Origin: Lophius americanus
Taxonomy: Eukaryota; Chordata; Actinopteri; Lophiiformes; Lophiidae
Direction: 5' to 3'
NCBI GenBank assembly: GCA_037951165.1
Contig: JBBDHG010000124.1
Span: 2,791,001-2,855,000, forward strand
Length of the DNA: 64,000 nt
Within the stretch, counting starts at the first letter, position 1; the number at the start of each line of letters is the position of its first letter. Position numbers and translations under genes: made by a program. Shown here piece after piece: positions 33,896-47,261 of the stretch. The notes under the pieces are model-generated. The model had not been told where the DNA came from. It was given only the letters and a program-made list of their open reading frames with translations, and ran no database searches.

Positions 33896-35581
33896 CATTT
33901 CTCATCCCGGCCGCTTCACACTCGGCTTTAAATCATCACAGTGCGAGCTAGAGGTCAGTATTTGAATGTGCCAATAGCACCACATCATCCGAAAAAAGCA
34001 GAGACGGGACCCTAAGACCACTGAACCCGAGACCCTCCGCCACTTGGCTACGCCTAGAAATTCTGTCCATAAAAATTTGATGACCACATAATGTTGCAGA
34101 GGCGTGTCAGCCATGACAGCCATACAACATCCAGAGCTTTCAGATACTCAGGGCGGATCTCATCCACCCCCGGGACGTTGCCACCGCGGAGTTGTATAAC
34201 AGCCGCAGCAACCTCAGCCCCAGTGAACAGTGGATCCACCTCCAAGTCATTCCGCTCTGGTTCCTCCTGGGAATACCTGTTGGTGGGATTGAGGAGATGC
34301 CCAGAGTATTCCTTCCACCGCCCGACAACTTTCTCAGTTGAGTTCAGCAAATACCCATCCAGCCCGTCAACAGAGTGGAAACAATGACCACTTTCCCCAC
34401 CTGAGACGCCGGACAGTTTACCAGAATTTCTTCTAGGCCGACCGAAATTCTTCTTCCATGGTGTCAGCAAACTTCTCCCACGATCGGGTTTTTGTCTCTG
34501 TGACTACCACAGCGACGTGTCGCTTGGCCTGCCGGTAGCTGTCAGCTGCTTCAGAAGTCGATCAATGATCTGCGACCTAGGGTGTCCTGGTGCCAAATGC
34601 ACTGGTGGACACCCTTTTGTTTGAACATGGTGTTTGCTATGGACAAACTGTGACTAGTACAGAAGTCCAATAACTGAACACCACTAGGGTTCAGATCAGG
34701 CAGGCCAGTCCTCCCAATTCCGCCACTCCAGGTCTCACTGTCATTGCCCACGTATGCATTCAAGTCTCACAGTAGGACAATGGAGTCCCCAGTTGGGGTG
34801 CTTTCCAGCACCCGCTCCAAGGACTCCAGAAAAGGTTGGTTCTCTGAACTGCTGTTTGGCGCATAAGCGTACACAACAGTCAGGACCCGTTACCCAACCC
34901 GAATGCGCAGGGAAGCAATCCTTTCATCCACTGGGGTAAACCCCAATACATGGGCAGAGAGCTTCTCTTCCGCCTCTCAACTGAAGCAACTCCAGCATAG
35001 TAGAGGGTGCAGGTTGGTCCCCCATCGAGAAGGCAGGTTCCAGAGCCATGGCTGTGTGTAGAGGCGAGCCCGACTATATCTAGTCTGTGCCTCTCAACCT
35101 CTCGCACAAGCTCAGGCTCCTTCTCCATCAGTGACGTAACATTCCATGAACCCATCGTCAGCTTTTCTAGCCGGGGATTGGACCGCCAAGGCCGCTGCAT
35201 ATTCCTACTGCCCGATCCACAATGCACCGAACCCCTGCGGATTCCTCCGTGGGTGTTGGGCCCATCGGAGGACGGACCGATGTCCATGCTTTGGGCTAAA
35301 CCCGACCGAGCCCCATGGGTGAAGGCCTGGCCACCAGACGCTCGCTGGCGGGCGGGCCTCTACTCCGGGCCTGGCTCCAGGGTGGGGCCCCGGTAACCCT
35401 CCGGGCAAAGTACTTCAGTCCTTGATTTTTCCTCTCATCAGGGGTCTTGACCGCTCTTTGTCTGACCCTTCCATTAGGACCTCTTTGCCATGGGAGACCC
35501 TACCAGGGGCAAATTGCCCCAGACAACACAGCTCCTAGGTACTCAAACCCCTCCACCACGATAAGGCGGCGGTTGTCGAAG
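33896..35581 (-). mobile_element. Decayed non-LTR retrotransposon (unit 3)
   Basis: Same insertion as unit 1, with almost no difference. Confidence 0.8.
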
Positions 35582-36606
35582 GGGTCATAACTGAATTTAA
35601 CTGAGAATAATCTGATTTACAATTTCACCGAAGACCTAAGACAGACATTCTAATACTATATTTAGTTTTACTTAAAGACACTTTTAAATAAATTGGTTTA
35701 AAATACAAATCAATATGAATTCCAAAGGTATTCTTTTTTGAGCACTTAAAAGCAGCCACCAATGTCCACCATAAGCCGCATTGTAAGAGACAAAACAAGA
35801 CTTTAATATAGAAAACAGGATGATAATGGTGATGATAAGGCGCTGAATCTGGTAGTTTCTATTTCACTATGCTGTTGCTGCTGCTGCTGATGGTTTTTTC
35901 TGTGCTATCGGAAAGTGCTAAATTTTCGACATTGTATTTTTTAGTCTCAGATTTATTGTAAAAAACAATTATGCAAAGGACCGTTATAAGACATCACTTT
36001 TTTGACTTGTAAAAATTGTCTTGGTTTTATGATAAATAGTTTAAGTAGAAACGTTCATGTCAATGATGTTTCGCATGAAAAACAATCCAAAGGAATAATT
36101 TTATCTCAAAGAAAGGAATTCATTATTGTGTTTGTTGAGGTGAACTTCAGAATGTGAGCTTTATTTTCATGAGACAATGAAGAATATAATAATCCCATGT
36201 ATACCTCTTCACTCTTTAATTTTGGCCAATACATTATTTGCATATGAACTGCATAATTAAAAAAGAGCAATTTAGGGAATATAATTTAGTGATATCCAAG
36301 GTGAATAATCTGAAATTATGATTCATCTATCCAATAAGACATATAATACATCAAATTGAATTGTTATTACCACTGAACTACGGCTAGCAAAAAAAAGAAA
36401 AGAAAAAAGTGCCTACTCCTCCGTCTGCTGTTGAAAACCTTTTTCACTGTAATTCTCTGATCCACCTAATGTAAGGCGGTTTATAGCTTAAGGGTGCCAC
36501 AGAGTGTTCAGTATGACTATTTTCATGTCTGTATGTTAGGTAGAACACCCGGTCCTCACATTGTGGGTCTTTTTCTCCTGGTCCTCATAAAGAGTTATGT
36601 ACAAGA

Positions 36607-36607
<1 letters not shown>

Positions 36608-36686
<79 letters not shown>
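36608..36686. repeat. (GT)n microsatellite 1, unit 3
   Basis: About 39 GT units. It is followed by TTGTGTGCG with one T fewer than in units 1 and 2. Confidence 0.98.
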
Positions 36687-36687
<1 letters not shown>

Positions 36688-36721
36688 GTGTGCGTTTGTG
36701 AGTGTTTGTATAAGAGAGAGA

Positions 36722-36897
36722 GATAAGATAAACCTTTATTAGTCCCACAATGGGGAAATTGCAGGATTACGGCAGCAAGAGCATTTTACAGAATACAGAA
36801 TAACAGAGCAACATTGTGTAAAATTAAATTAAATTAAATGTGCAGTAGTGGACATGTTGGGTAGTGTATTGTCCCATAGTGCAAAGTGCAAGTGAGG

Positions 36898-36947
<50 letters not shown>

Positions 36948-37086
36948 TTTTACTAGCAGTGCTGGCTAAAAAGCCTGACTGCTGCAGGAAGGAAAGATCA
37001 GCAATATTGCTCCTTCACACACTTGGGGTGAAGGAGCCTGTCGCTGAAGGAGCTCTCCAGTGCAGAGATGGTGTCCTGCATGGTGA
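36722..37086. repeat. Dispersed repeat with microsatellite 2 (unit 3)
   Basis: Same repeat. The internal GT tract is 36901-36944. Confidence 0.6.
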
Positions 37087-37510
37087 TGGTAATGCACTCG
37101 GTGCATAACCATGGGCCACTGTATTGAATACCTGTGCGGACGATGTGGACTCCAACAATTAACCTCCCAGTGGTTCACATCTCAGATCTTAATGCTGACC
37201 TTCTCATGGGGGGTCTTACCCTCCATTTTTATTTAATTTATTTTTTTTATTATTTTGCTTAATCATAAGTATGAGCATCCCATCTCTTGACTTTAACATA
37301 CTGCATCCACCCACAGATATGTAGGGTTAGGGTTCACTCTATAATCTGTCTGATCCACTCTGGAGAACAGGAAAAAGGCAGGTAGGAGTTCAGACATGTA
37401 GAAATACTGCGACTGTTGTTTTTCACGCACAGAATCTACAATCTGGTATAAATAAAGAAACTTAGAAAAGACTAACCTGGTCTGGCAGGTCTCAGTAGTT
37501 TCCGAGCCCT

Positions 37511-37876
37511 CACCTCTGCTCCTGTGGAGCACAACTGGACCACATGAATGTTGGAGTCAGATAGAAGCACATCTGACTGACTGTGTGTGTTCAAACAAAG
37601 AGCTTCAATACTGACCTGGAGCCTTTTCTTCAGCTGGAGCTGCAGAGGGAACCACAACAAGAACAGCATGTTAGAGAAGAGTTCTTCAGAACATGGATTC
37701 TAGTGTGTGTATGAATGATCTGAGCTGCAAAGGCAGCACAGAGGAGGATGGAGAGGACCAACCACCATCATCACCAATGGTGATGATCTACAGATTGTTC
37801 TCTGTGCAGGAAACAGACCTGGCAGTTAAGAAACAGAGATGGCAGAACCATGATCTTCACTGCAGGAGAAGGAGCA
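37511..37876 (-). pseudogene. Truncated inverted lectin gene copy (unit 3)
   Basis: Same fragment and lesions as in unit 1, with a private GGCAGTTAAG near 37822. Confidence 0.85.
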
Positions 37877-38108
37877 CATGGCGTTACACAATCCTGAGCA
37901 GGCGGTTGGACTCTGTTTGCACAGAGGAATATTTAGCAAGAAGATAGTTTCTTCTTTGAGGAGAAAAAATTTTGAAGAGAGAATATCTCCTCAAGAATTA
38001 TCAAAATTCTACAAGAATACATGAATAAATTTGCAATTTAAAATAGTATCAGAATCAGAATGCCTTTATTGTCATAGCATGTACCACATACGAAGAAATG
38101 ATGGTATC

Positions 38109-38229
38109 TCGGTCCTGGTCCTCTCCATCCTCCTCTGTGCTGCCTTTGCAGGTCAGATCATTCAGACACACACTAGAATCCATGTTCTCAGGAGCTCTTC
38201 TCTAACATGCTGTTCTTGTTGTGGTTCCT
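38109..38229 (+). pseudogene. Truncated direct copy of lectin exon 2 (unit 3)
   Basis: Same fragment. The upstream in-frame ATG is followed by TAC, not TGC, as a private change. Confidence 0.85.
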
Positions 38230-38919
38230 TAACAAGTCAGGTCTTCATGTTTCTTTTAACAGAGAGTTCCCAAGCTGCTTTTCTTGTGCTAAATATTAGA
38301 AATGACCATCCCTATATCAGAACACAAAACTGTGATCCAGTAACAACTTTTTCATCATCTTCCTCGTTGGTCTTTCGAGGTCAAGCTTTTCTTCATCGTC
38401 TTTTCTACCTCTGTCTGTCATACCAGTGTTTGGTTTTTCCATTCCAGGCTAATGTACAAATACTGGGCCCCACTATCTGGAGAACACTACAACAATGGTT
38501 ATGCATTTCTTTACACATGAAAAATAGAATCCAACTATCACAAATTGAAATTGTCAGCACAAAATGTCCACTTAGTTATTCGGGCAAGTTCCAACTGAAT
38601 TTACTGGTGTTGATTGAACTAAGTTGATCAAATTAAACCCAAGTTAATTCATCAAGGTTGATTCCATTTAGTAATTTACTTACAACTTATTTGTTAATAT
38701 TAGTTTCCAAGTTAATTTATTAATATTGACATACTGGTGTTGATTCCAATTAGTTACTTGGTATTGGTCCACCGAAATGGACAATATCTAGAGATGTAGG
38801 AAAGGGGTAGAGGTAACACAGGTGGAGGGTTTCATCATCTTGAACCTGAACTCAAAAAAAAAAAACTCAACCTCTTGCTGTGAGATTTCTGGGAAGTACT
38901 TTAGAGGGTGGGAAATCTC

Positions 38920-39208
38920 AAACTGTGAGTAAGCAGACTGGATAGGTAGAGTGGAGCAACCAGAAAGGACAGAACGGATTGAGTCAATTTGCGAATTGAA
39001 GAAAGCCATGAAATTATTACAGTGCTCTTCTGTAATTTCTGGGACTTAGAATTTCCAGGACTGGTTTTGATAATGTTCAAGTAGAACAGTGACTGAGCCT
39101 CTCTAAGCGACTTTGAGTAGACTATTTGGTGTTCCCGAAACGCTAGCTTGTGGACAGTAAGACCTGAAGCCTTGTAACACTGCTCAAGGACACGCCCAGC
39201 TGCCTTCT
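38920..39208 (-). mobile_element. L2-type retrotransposon scrap (unit 3)
   Basis: Same scrap as in unit 1. Confidence 0.6.
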
Positions 39209-40105
39209 ACAGCAATCACACCAATAAACTCTGGATGAGTTTCCTGTTAATAGCATTTACAGTCAGCTCTTGATAAGAGTCAAGGACACAATAAGTCTCT
39301 GAAGTCTCTGCAGCTGACCCAGAATGCTGAACAGAACACTTAAGGCCTAAGCTAGCTCTTAGCTATGCTGCTATAAGCTCAGAATGCTAGGTGGACTTCC
39401 CATGATGCTCTCTTCCTTCAGTTCTGAAGGTGTTCTGAATAAAGCTTTCATTGTGGAATGTTGGCATTTAAATAAAAGGGACTCAACAGACTTACAGACT
39501 TTCAACCCGTCTGACCAACTCTTTTGCAAACGTCAGATTTTTCTCAGCCTGTTGTTCACGGACCTCAGACCCTTAACTATAATACTCCTGACCCAATTCT
39601 CACATGGGAACACCTCCAGAACTTAACTTACAGGTTTTCAGTTTTCAGCACTTTTTCTGAACCGCTCCCAACAGAATCACTGAATACTCTTTAATACTAT
39701 ATCCTCACCCCAGCCTTCCTCCTCACCCCCACCTCACTGGCCTGGTGACTCTTCAAGAAGAAGAATAGACGTACCCAAACCATAACCCTAACCCTCGACC
39801 AAAGGAATCCTTTTCCTGACTCAGACTTAAACCGCATTGATCTAATTATAGCCCTTAAAAAGTCGGGGAAATATAATCGGCGGTCGCTGTTGCTGTCGGG
39901 GACGACTGCGTAGGTCTAGTTTCTGAAGGTGTTGGACCACATCAGATCTGATGGCTCTCAGACTCTCGTGTGACGGCAGCTCACCCTCATGTCCACACAA
40001 ACAGTGGTGGTGTTTTGGCGCCGACACAGACGGTCCCGTCTCTCCACATGGAGTCTTATTTTGACGACCATCAGTAACGATGTTGGCGTGATTGTTACGA
40101 CAGTG

Positions 40106-42545
40106 AAACATATTTCCGGATGATTTATGAGACGTGTTGTTTCCTGCACTGAAGATGGGACAGAAGACGTGTTTGGATCATTTACTGACAGAGATAATAA
40201 GGACGTGATCACATGACAAACTTTAACCATTTATTAAACATCATATCAACAGAGTTTCTTTCAAATCCCTCAAGTTTACTGATTAACAGCATCTTTATCA
40301 TCCTTTACAGGTATGCATCTCATCATCAGCGGAAATAACTGGACCTGTTTTTATTATTATATACAGACAGAGAACAGTATAATTGTGACATAGAAGTACT
40401 GATTTATGGACAAAGATTTATATCCCAAATACAGGTAAATGTTTTACAGGAATATAAATCAGTTTATTCTTCTTGTCACTCTGTTTCGAAATAAGAACAA
40501 TTTAAAACTTTTAACCCTATTTGGTCCTGCTCAGCTGTTTGGTTGAATACATTTTGAGTCGCTATTTCTTATTGAAAAATGTGGTTGGACCTGTTTATAG
40601 TATGATGCAGTGGCAGAATGTTTATGATAAAGAGAAAGGGGCCAAGGATGGAGCTCTGGGGGTCACCACAGGTCAAAGGGGCCACCGAGGAGAAGGCGTT
40701 AACCACGGCTACTGAGAAAGTCTGACTCCATAAGTAAGATTTCTTTTGTTATATTAACGCTCACTAAACACGAGTATGTAACTTCATACATCCAAAACAG
40801 AATAATAACCCTCAAACAAAAGGTTGAGATAATCTAATTAAAATCACAATATTTTCCACTGAAATACAAAATCCCATCATGAAAAAATGTAATGAGTCAG
40901 ATTCTTTTTTTTACTGTTTAAAAGCCAGTTTGACCAAACTATTTGTCGGTTAAGGTTAATTTAGATGTCTGAAATTAATTAAATTGATTAATTCCCCAAA
41001 GAATGAAAATGTGAAAATGAATATTTTTCTTGGTGAGGACGTTAAAGAGCTAAGATTATTTTAAATGAAGGTTCAGCTAATCTCTTTCATCAGATCTGTG
41101 AACCAAAATGAAATAATTTAATCACATTATTAAGGTAAAAGATAACGAAACCATGGATCGAGTAAATGAGACTCATCTCATAAAACATTATGATTATAAT
41201 TATTATGAGTTTCCAGCTAACTCAACTGACACACAACAATGCAACAAAATTCAATTTGTTTTCACGAACTTAACTGTTTATTCTGCTCTACATGAAATAA
41301 TTTAGGGAAAATGTAATGTTTTAACTGTTGTGATCAAGCAATTCACTCCAAATTATTAAGTTGCATCCGATCAATCCATTTGTGTGGGTTCAAGAAGTCT
41401 TAATTTGAAATAATACCCGTTAAAGGGAGCGTCGTCTAAAAAACTAACATAAATATTACGTATTCATTGATCCGTGTGTCCGTTTGTTGAATTAAACTAA
41501 AAAAGTTCAATTTTTGAGGGTGGAAATGTTACCTATAGCAGCAAACCACCTGTCTTCACACGACGATTCAAATGTTGCCATTTTCTGGGGAAAGATCCTG
41601 ATTGGTCCTCAGAAGAGCACGACATCATCATCATCATTTTCTCTGAATAAAACCCAAAACACAACAATCATTTATCTTTCTGTAAACGCTTATCCTAGTG
41701 GTGTTCTGGGGGATGAGGGGGGGGCAAATCCCAGCTGACATTGGGTGAGATCACCTACATTCACATCAATGCGTGACTTCACACCCCATCATTTTTGCTG
41801 GTTTGCTAGTTTTGCGTATTGTTGTTTTGCATTTGTACGTCAATGTCGTGAAAATGATCCTGTGTGTTTGGGGGGCAGTTTCACAATTATTGCGTTTTGC
41901 TCATTTACACACTGATGAAAACAGTATCCTTTCAAATGTTTGATTTTCAGGCCCTTAAAACGCTGTTGTCTTCTAAAGATGAGGTCAAAACTAAACGGAC
42001 ATCTAAAACAACTGCTGTGTATTGTCTCCCTTGACCGTCACCAGTTCCTACACAGGTTCTTGGACTGTGGATGGATCTTGCAGAACCTGGAGGGAACCCA
42101 CTCAAAACATTGGAGAACATGGAGACCCCAAACAGATGGTCCGAGGTTCTCATCTGGATTTGAACCCAGAACCTTCTCATTGTGATGCAACGATGTAATG
42201 AATACTTAAAAGTGTAGATTTGGAAGAACGTGTCCTGCTGACATGGGTTCATGTTAGAGTCAGATGATCAGGAGACAATAATTGTTTTTACAGGATTCTT
42301 TCTTACATTTCTCTTGAGCTTAAACTCAGTCTTAAATTAGCAGGATTTAGAGGTGATCAACGTGTCTGAGCTTCATCTCCTCCAAACATCTCCTGTTCGA
42401 TCTTTGGCTCATGTCCCACTCCTCCAGCAGGTCTCATGAAGATCCATCCAGTAGTTTGTGTCTGATCCTGCTAAAACACACACACAAACAAACAAACAAA
42501 CAAACTTCCCTGATGGAGTTAATGAAGTCCTTCTCTTCAACTCAC
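40106..42545. other. Diverged 5' block of unit 4
   Basis: Reading this block against units 1, 2, 3 and 5 gives roughly 40-50 substitutions and small indels private to unit 4 (examples near 40147, 40415, 40556, 40925, 41369, 42028 and 42283). The sequence after about 42545 becomes nearly identical to the others again. The block holds no gene. It looks like a segment from a more distant array member joined by unequal crossover or conversion. The count is by eye. Confidence 0.8.
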
Positions 42546-43079
42546 AATTTTATTGCTCCCAGAATGCTTTGCAGCTTACAGCATGCCATTGTAGTGGCGC
42601 TGATAAACCAGAATACTGTACAGGTTTTACTGTAAATGATAATGGTAATAAAACGTTTACAGTGTAGAGACAGAAACCAAAGGCCTTCTATTACACTGTA
42701 AACTTTAACAAGTTGACTTTACTGGAAATGAATTGGAGAAATAAGTAAAGTTGATCATTCCTTTAAGGTTGAACAAACTGTATTAAGTTTTAACTCGGTC
42801 ACCATGGTGACCGAGGATAATTGAGTTTGCTTCAGTTGGTTCTGGGTGGATGTTTGCCTCATCATCAAACTTCATCACCACAGAAGAAGAAGGAATCAAA
42901 CATCTTATGTTGATTCTGTCAATAATAATAATAATAATTGGTGTTTCATTCTCTCATTATCCTCGCTAAATGTGGGGGTAGTGGTTGACATCCTCTATGA
43001 AGCAAGATGTTCTGCTCCACAGGGTTCTTCTCAGTGAGGTCAATGAGGGCAGCATCATCAGCAGATAAAAGATCTCAGA

Positions 43080-43262
43080 TCAGTTGCTCCGCATCTTTGT
43101 TTGAGTTTGGTACCGGATGTAGACGCCGTCTCTGACTTCAGCATCTCCAGTGGTCTTCTGGAGCGTCATGATGAAGAAGATGGTGAGAAGAGCTGGAGCG
43201 AGGACACAGACCAGTTTGACTTCATTGACTGGTAGCTGATCCACAGAAGATTCTGTTATTGT
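43080..43262 (-). other. Cryptic membrane-segment frame (unit 4)
   Basis: Open copy of the unit 1 frame. It lies downstream of the diverged block of unit 4 and is again essentially identical to the other units. Confidence 0.3.
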
Positions 43263-43468
43263 TCATGATTCTGGTGTCATTAGTTCAGGAGACATTAAAG
43301 CAGCCCGGTGTCAGTTTTCAACAATCAAACTGATCTGGAACCAAACCAACCAGGCAGTGGTTCATGAAGACTGTCAGGAAAACAGGTCAGAGTCCAGGGT
43401 TACACAGTGAAATCATCTTCCCCCGCATGTTGCAGAATCGGGCCAACATCAGTTGATACTGCCGCCCA

Positions 43469-43517
43469 CACGCCCACGTGGGCGTGACTCAGCGCGGTTC
43501 AGGTGTGTGTATATTAA
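43469..43517 (+). promoter_or_regulatory. Core promoter of lectin gene 4, altered TATA box
   Basis: The palindrome (43469-43486) and AP-1 site are intact, but the TATA box reads TATATTAA at 43510-43517 where the other four copies read TATATAAA. Noncoding exon 1 is about 43540-43593. The substitution may weaken or shift initiation of this copy. Confidence 0.7.
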
Positions 43518-43705
43518 GAGCAGAGCGGCGTCCAGTCGTCACTTAAACTCTCAGCAGAAACCTGAACATCATCTCCTCACCTTTACCTGACAGGTAAGAC
43601 ACCTGCTGGCTCCTCCTCCTGCAGTGAAGATCATGGTTCTGCTGTCTCTGTTTCTTTACTGCCAGGTCTGTTTCCTCCACAGAGAACAATCTGTAGATCA
43701 TCACC

Positions 43706-46558
43706 ATGAAGACGGTCCTGGTCCTCTCCATCCTCCTCTGTGCTGCCTTTGCAGGTCAGATCATTCAGACACACATTAGGATCCATGTTCTCAGGAGCTC
43801 TTCTCTAACATGCTGTTCTTGTTGTGGTTTCCTCTGCAGCTCCAGCTGAAGAAAAAGCTCCAGGTCAGTATTGAAGCTCTTTGTTTGAACACACACAGTC
43901 AGTCAGACGTGCTTCTATCTGACTCCAACATTCATGTGGTCCTTCCACAGGAGCAGCAGTGGAGGTTGTGAAAGAAGAAGTGGCTGCTGCACCAGGTGAG
44001 TCTCTTCTCTGAAGGTCCTTCAGGTGATGTCAGGATGGAGATTCTCTGCACACAGAGAGACTTTTGAGCCTAAAATAAACCCAGTTGTGGTTAAAATGTT
44101 AATCTCTGGAGGCTGTGAAGTGCAGCTCTATGAATGCAGGTGGATTTGATCGTTGGGGGAGCAGGGACGGCCAGGTTGGCTGTTTGACCTGCAGGACTGA
44201 TGACATCATTCTGTGCTGCGGCCTAATCTGCTCATGCTAATGAGTTCCTGTTAGCATGATGTCATAGCTTGAGGTCTGATGAAGCTGTTGGTGTTTCAGA
44301 GATGGAGAACATGATGATGGAGACAGAAGATGTGAAAGAAGTTCTGCCAGAAGATTCTGTTCCTGTTCTTGGAGACGGTAATCAGACAGGACTTTTATAT
44401 AAAACGTGTTTATTTAGACTCACATCTAGACATATGAGGAAAGTTACTGTGGTATCCTTAACCACTGTTAAAGAAACTTAATGCATTTTCCCTGAAAAAC
44501 AAAAAAGTTGACAGAGACAAAATTCAAGTGCAATTTGACTAATCTCATTTTCACCAATATCTTAGGTCTTAATTTCCAACTCCTACTAGTGTTTCACTCC
44601 TTCAGAGCAGGAGGACCATCAGGGTATTTCTGCAGGTGTCTGCAAGTTACTCCTCTCTCTCTTCTGTCTCTCTGCAGCTCGCAATAACTTCTGTCCAGAC
44701 CACTGGACCCGCCAAGGCTCTCGCTGCTACGTCTTCGTCAGTAGTAGCTTGAGCTGGTACAAAGCTAAGGTATTGATACGCTAACACCTCTATGCTAAGC
44801 TAACACTTGTTCTATAACACGGAGGCTTAGAGACTCTGGATGGTGATGGTTTCTGTTGGTAGGTCAGGAACTCAACACACTTCCATGTAGAGGACGAAGG
44901 TGAAGACTTGAAATGTTACAAAGACGCCTCTGTGCTTCCTCTGTCCAACAGGAGCACTGCCAAATCCTGGGAGCTCACCTGGCCTCGGCCACCAACCCCA
45001 GAGAGTACGCCTTCCTCCAGCAGATGACAAAGACAGCTGGTCAGAGCATGGCATGGATGGGAGGCTTCAACGTGCAGGTATGAATCCATGAAGAATCACC
45101 AGGTCCAGACCAGGTCCGGTCCAGAGACTTTCACGAGATTCCTGACACTCTTGCTCTTTGTCTCTCAGGGAACCTGGATGTGGAGCGACGGTGAAGGTTT
45201 CTATTACAACAACTGGTACTCCTCCTCCACCCCCAGCACCAACTCCTGCTTGTTCTTACGCTCCACCTGTAAGTCCTCCTGTTAGTTTTGGTCCGATAGA
45301 GACATCGTCTTTATCCTGTTTGTTTACTCAGAGGGGAAACGACATGAAGGAAACATAATAATAATAATACATTTAATTTATAATGCACTTAACATGAAGA
45401 CATCTTTGTCAAAGCCTGACTTTAAGTCAAGGGAACATTCACCAAACTAGTGACGGTTTTAGAAGGTGCTCTCTTTCTACATGTTTTGATATGTGATCCA
45501 GATCAGGGAGAACCAGAATCTTTTTTAATCTTCATTAACTTCAGTTTGTACAGAAAGCAGCAACCAGATTCTTCACCAAAGCCAAACAGAGAGACGTTAT
45601 TCCTCCCGTTTCAGCCTCCCGTCATCGGCTTGCGGTCACTTTTAGAAATGATTTCAGAATTTTGTCGATAACTTTTAAGGTCTGTTCTGGACTCCCTCTG
45701 AAATACATCAAAGGTGATGTCCTGACTCATTACATCGAAACCTGAGGTCCTTTCAGCCGTCCTTTAATCCAGGCTAAGGACCAAGGAAGGCCAGGTCTTC
45801 TCAAGCTCTCTGGAATAATCCTGATGGGATCAGACTGTTATGATCCATAACCTCTTTTGAATCGGGTTTTAAACACATCTCTAAGAATGCACTTTAGGGG
45901 GTCTTGGTCCAAATGTTGCTGTATTTACTGAATTTAAATGTAACTGGGAGCGTTGTCAGTCAAAGGAGACTTATTCCCCGTTTAGATGACACTTCCTCTT
46001 CTTCTTTCAGTTATTCCCCTTCGGGGTCGCCACAACGGATCCTCCCATCCTAATTTAAAGCCGGTACATTGCTAACTTATGGAACCTGGCAGTTGTTATT
46101 AATCCGGCCAATGACCAATACGGTTTGAAATCAGTTTTATGTTGCGCATGTTTACTTAGCATAGGTTTTACGCCGGAAACAACCCTCCCCATTTATCCGG
46201 GCTTGGGTCCGCCTTAGAAGTTCACTGGCTTCTGACCCCTCGTTGGCTTAGTTCCCCATTTAGGTGACACCAATTAGATTGCTATCTTGTGCAGAGATGG
46301 AAATTGAAGCTTTGGAACCTCAGATCAAAAACGTACATTTCAGGCCGCCAAAATGTTGTTGTAATTAAAATTGTCCATTTGTCATCCATGCAAATATAAA
46401 ATTAGACTTTTAATAAAGGGAAGAGAGTAAAACATGAATTACTACAATTAATGATGTTTCTCTTCTTTTTGTTAAATCTAATCTCAGATGGATGGGGAAA
46501 CTACAACTGTAACCACGCACAAAGCTTCATCTGCTCCAAGGACCCTTTCAGCTGTTAA
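43706..46558 (+). CDS. Secreted C-type-lectin-like protein, copy 4 (spliced)
   Basis: Coding exons: 43706-43754, 43840-43863, 43951-43995, 44300-44377, 44678-44769, 44952-45077, 45169-45268, 46488-46558. Exon 2 begins at 43683 and AATAAA lies at 46729-46734. The protein is 194 residues with Ala116, Thr171 and His181, a combination unique to this copy: residue 171 as in B-type, residue 181 as in A-type. The intron before the last exon has a 5-bp pyrimidine insertion near its acceptor (TTTCTCTTCTTTTTG). The 3' UTR has private changes just after the stop. The promoter has an altered TATA box, so this copy may be expressed differently. Confidence 0.86.
45542..45896 (+). mobile_element. L2-type fossil in the last intron (unit 4)
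   Basis: Same insertion as in unit 1. It mixes A-type (GCTCTCTGG) and B-type (GGACTCCCTC) alleles. Confidence 0.7.
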
Positions 46559-47261
46559 CTTGGGGCCTTGGGAAGGACCCGTCCGGATCTTTCTTCTGTT
46601 TGAATCCAAACCATCAACTTTGTTGTGTCTCAGTGATTTATTTACACTTTCTTGTTTTGTTTGTGTGAAATGATAAAATGTTAAAAAGTGAAAAGTATTT
46701 TTTGTTTGTGATTGATGATGTTTGATAAAATAAATGTTATAAGAACAGAATAATGTCAGATCTTCCTTGTGACCTGAGTGGTAATCTGAGTCATTCCAGA
46801 GGAAAGAAACCAACAGACGGATGGTTCAGGATGTAGAACTGAACAAGTTACCATTAAACTGCCTGGAAGACTGGACCTTAAAAAGAGTCCATCAGAACAC
46901 TTGTCACAGCTTCAGGACCTGGTTGTTACTCTAATCATCATCATGTTCAGTATTAGTTTACAGCAACATTATCAAGTGATACATTTCATTTATGACTCTA
47001 TAGTATCATTAGAAGGAAAAATATAACGCTCAGTATCATGCTGATATATTTGGATGTCATGTCTTGTCTAATAACTGTTTGATTCAGTTTCTATGTGATA
47101 CCCTGGGAAAGAATGTTACATGTTTTGGAAAGTGAAGTCCAATACAAACATATCATTCGCATATACACACAAACATGATCCTTAGTCTAACTACATAAAA
47201 CTATATCATTAGCCTATACAGACACACATGATCTTTAGTCTAAAAACCACAGTTTCAAAAC

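Larger units (their letters stand above)
26732..40105 (+). repeat. Tandem array unit 3 (haplotype A)
   Basis: Third copy, 13374 bp. It keeps a constant 26731-bp offset to unit 1 from the unit start to the first GT microsatellite and shares the A-type markers, except that exon 7 encodes Ala116, not the Thr116 private to unit 1. Near its end it shares a few alleles with unit 4 instead (GGTAATGCAC near 37090, CATACTGCATCC near 37300). Confidence 0.97.
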
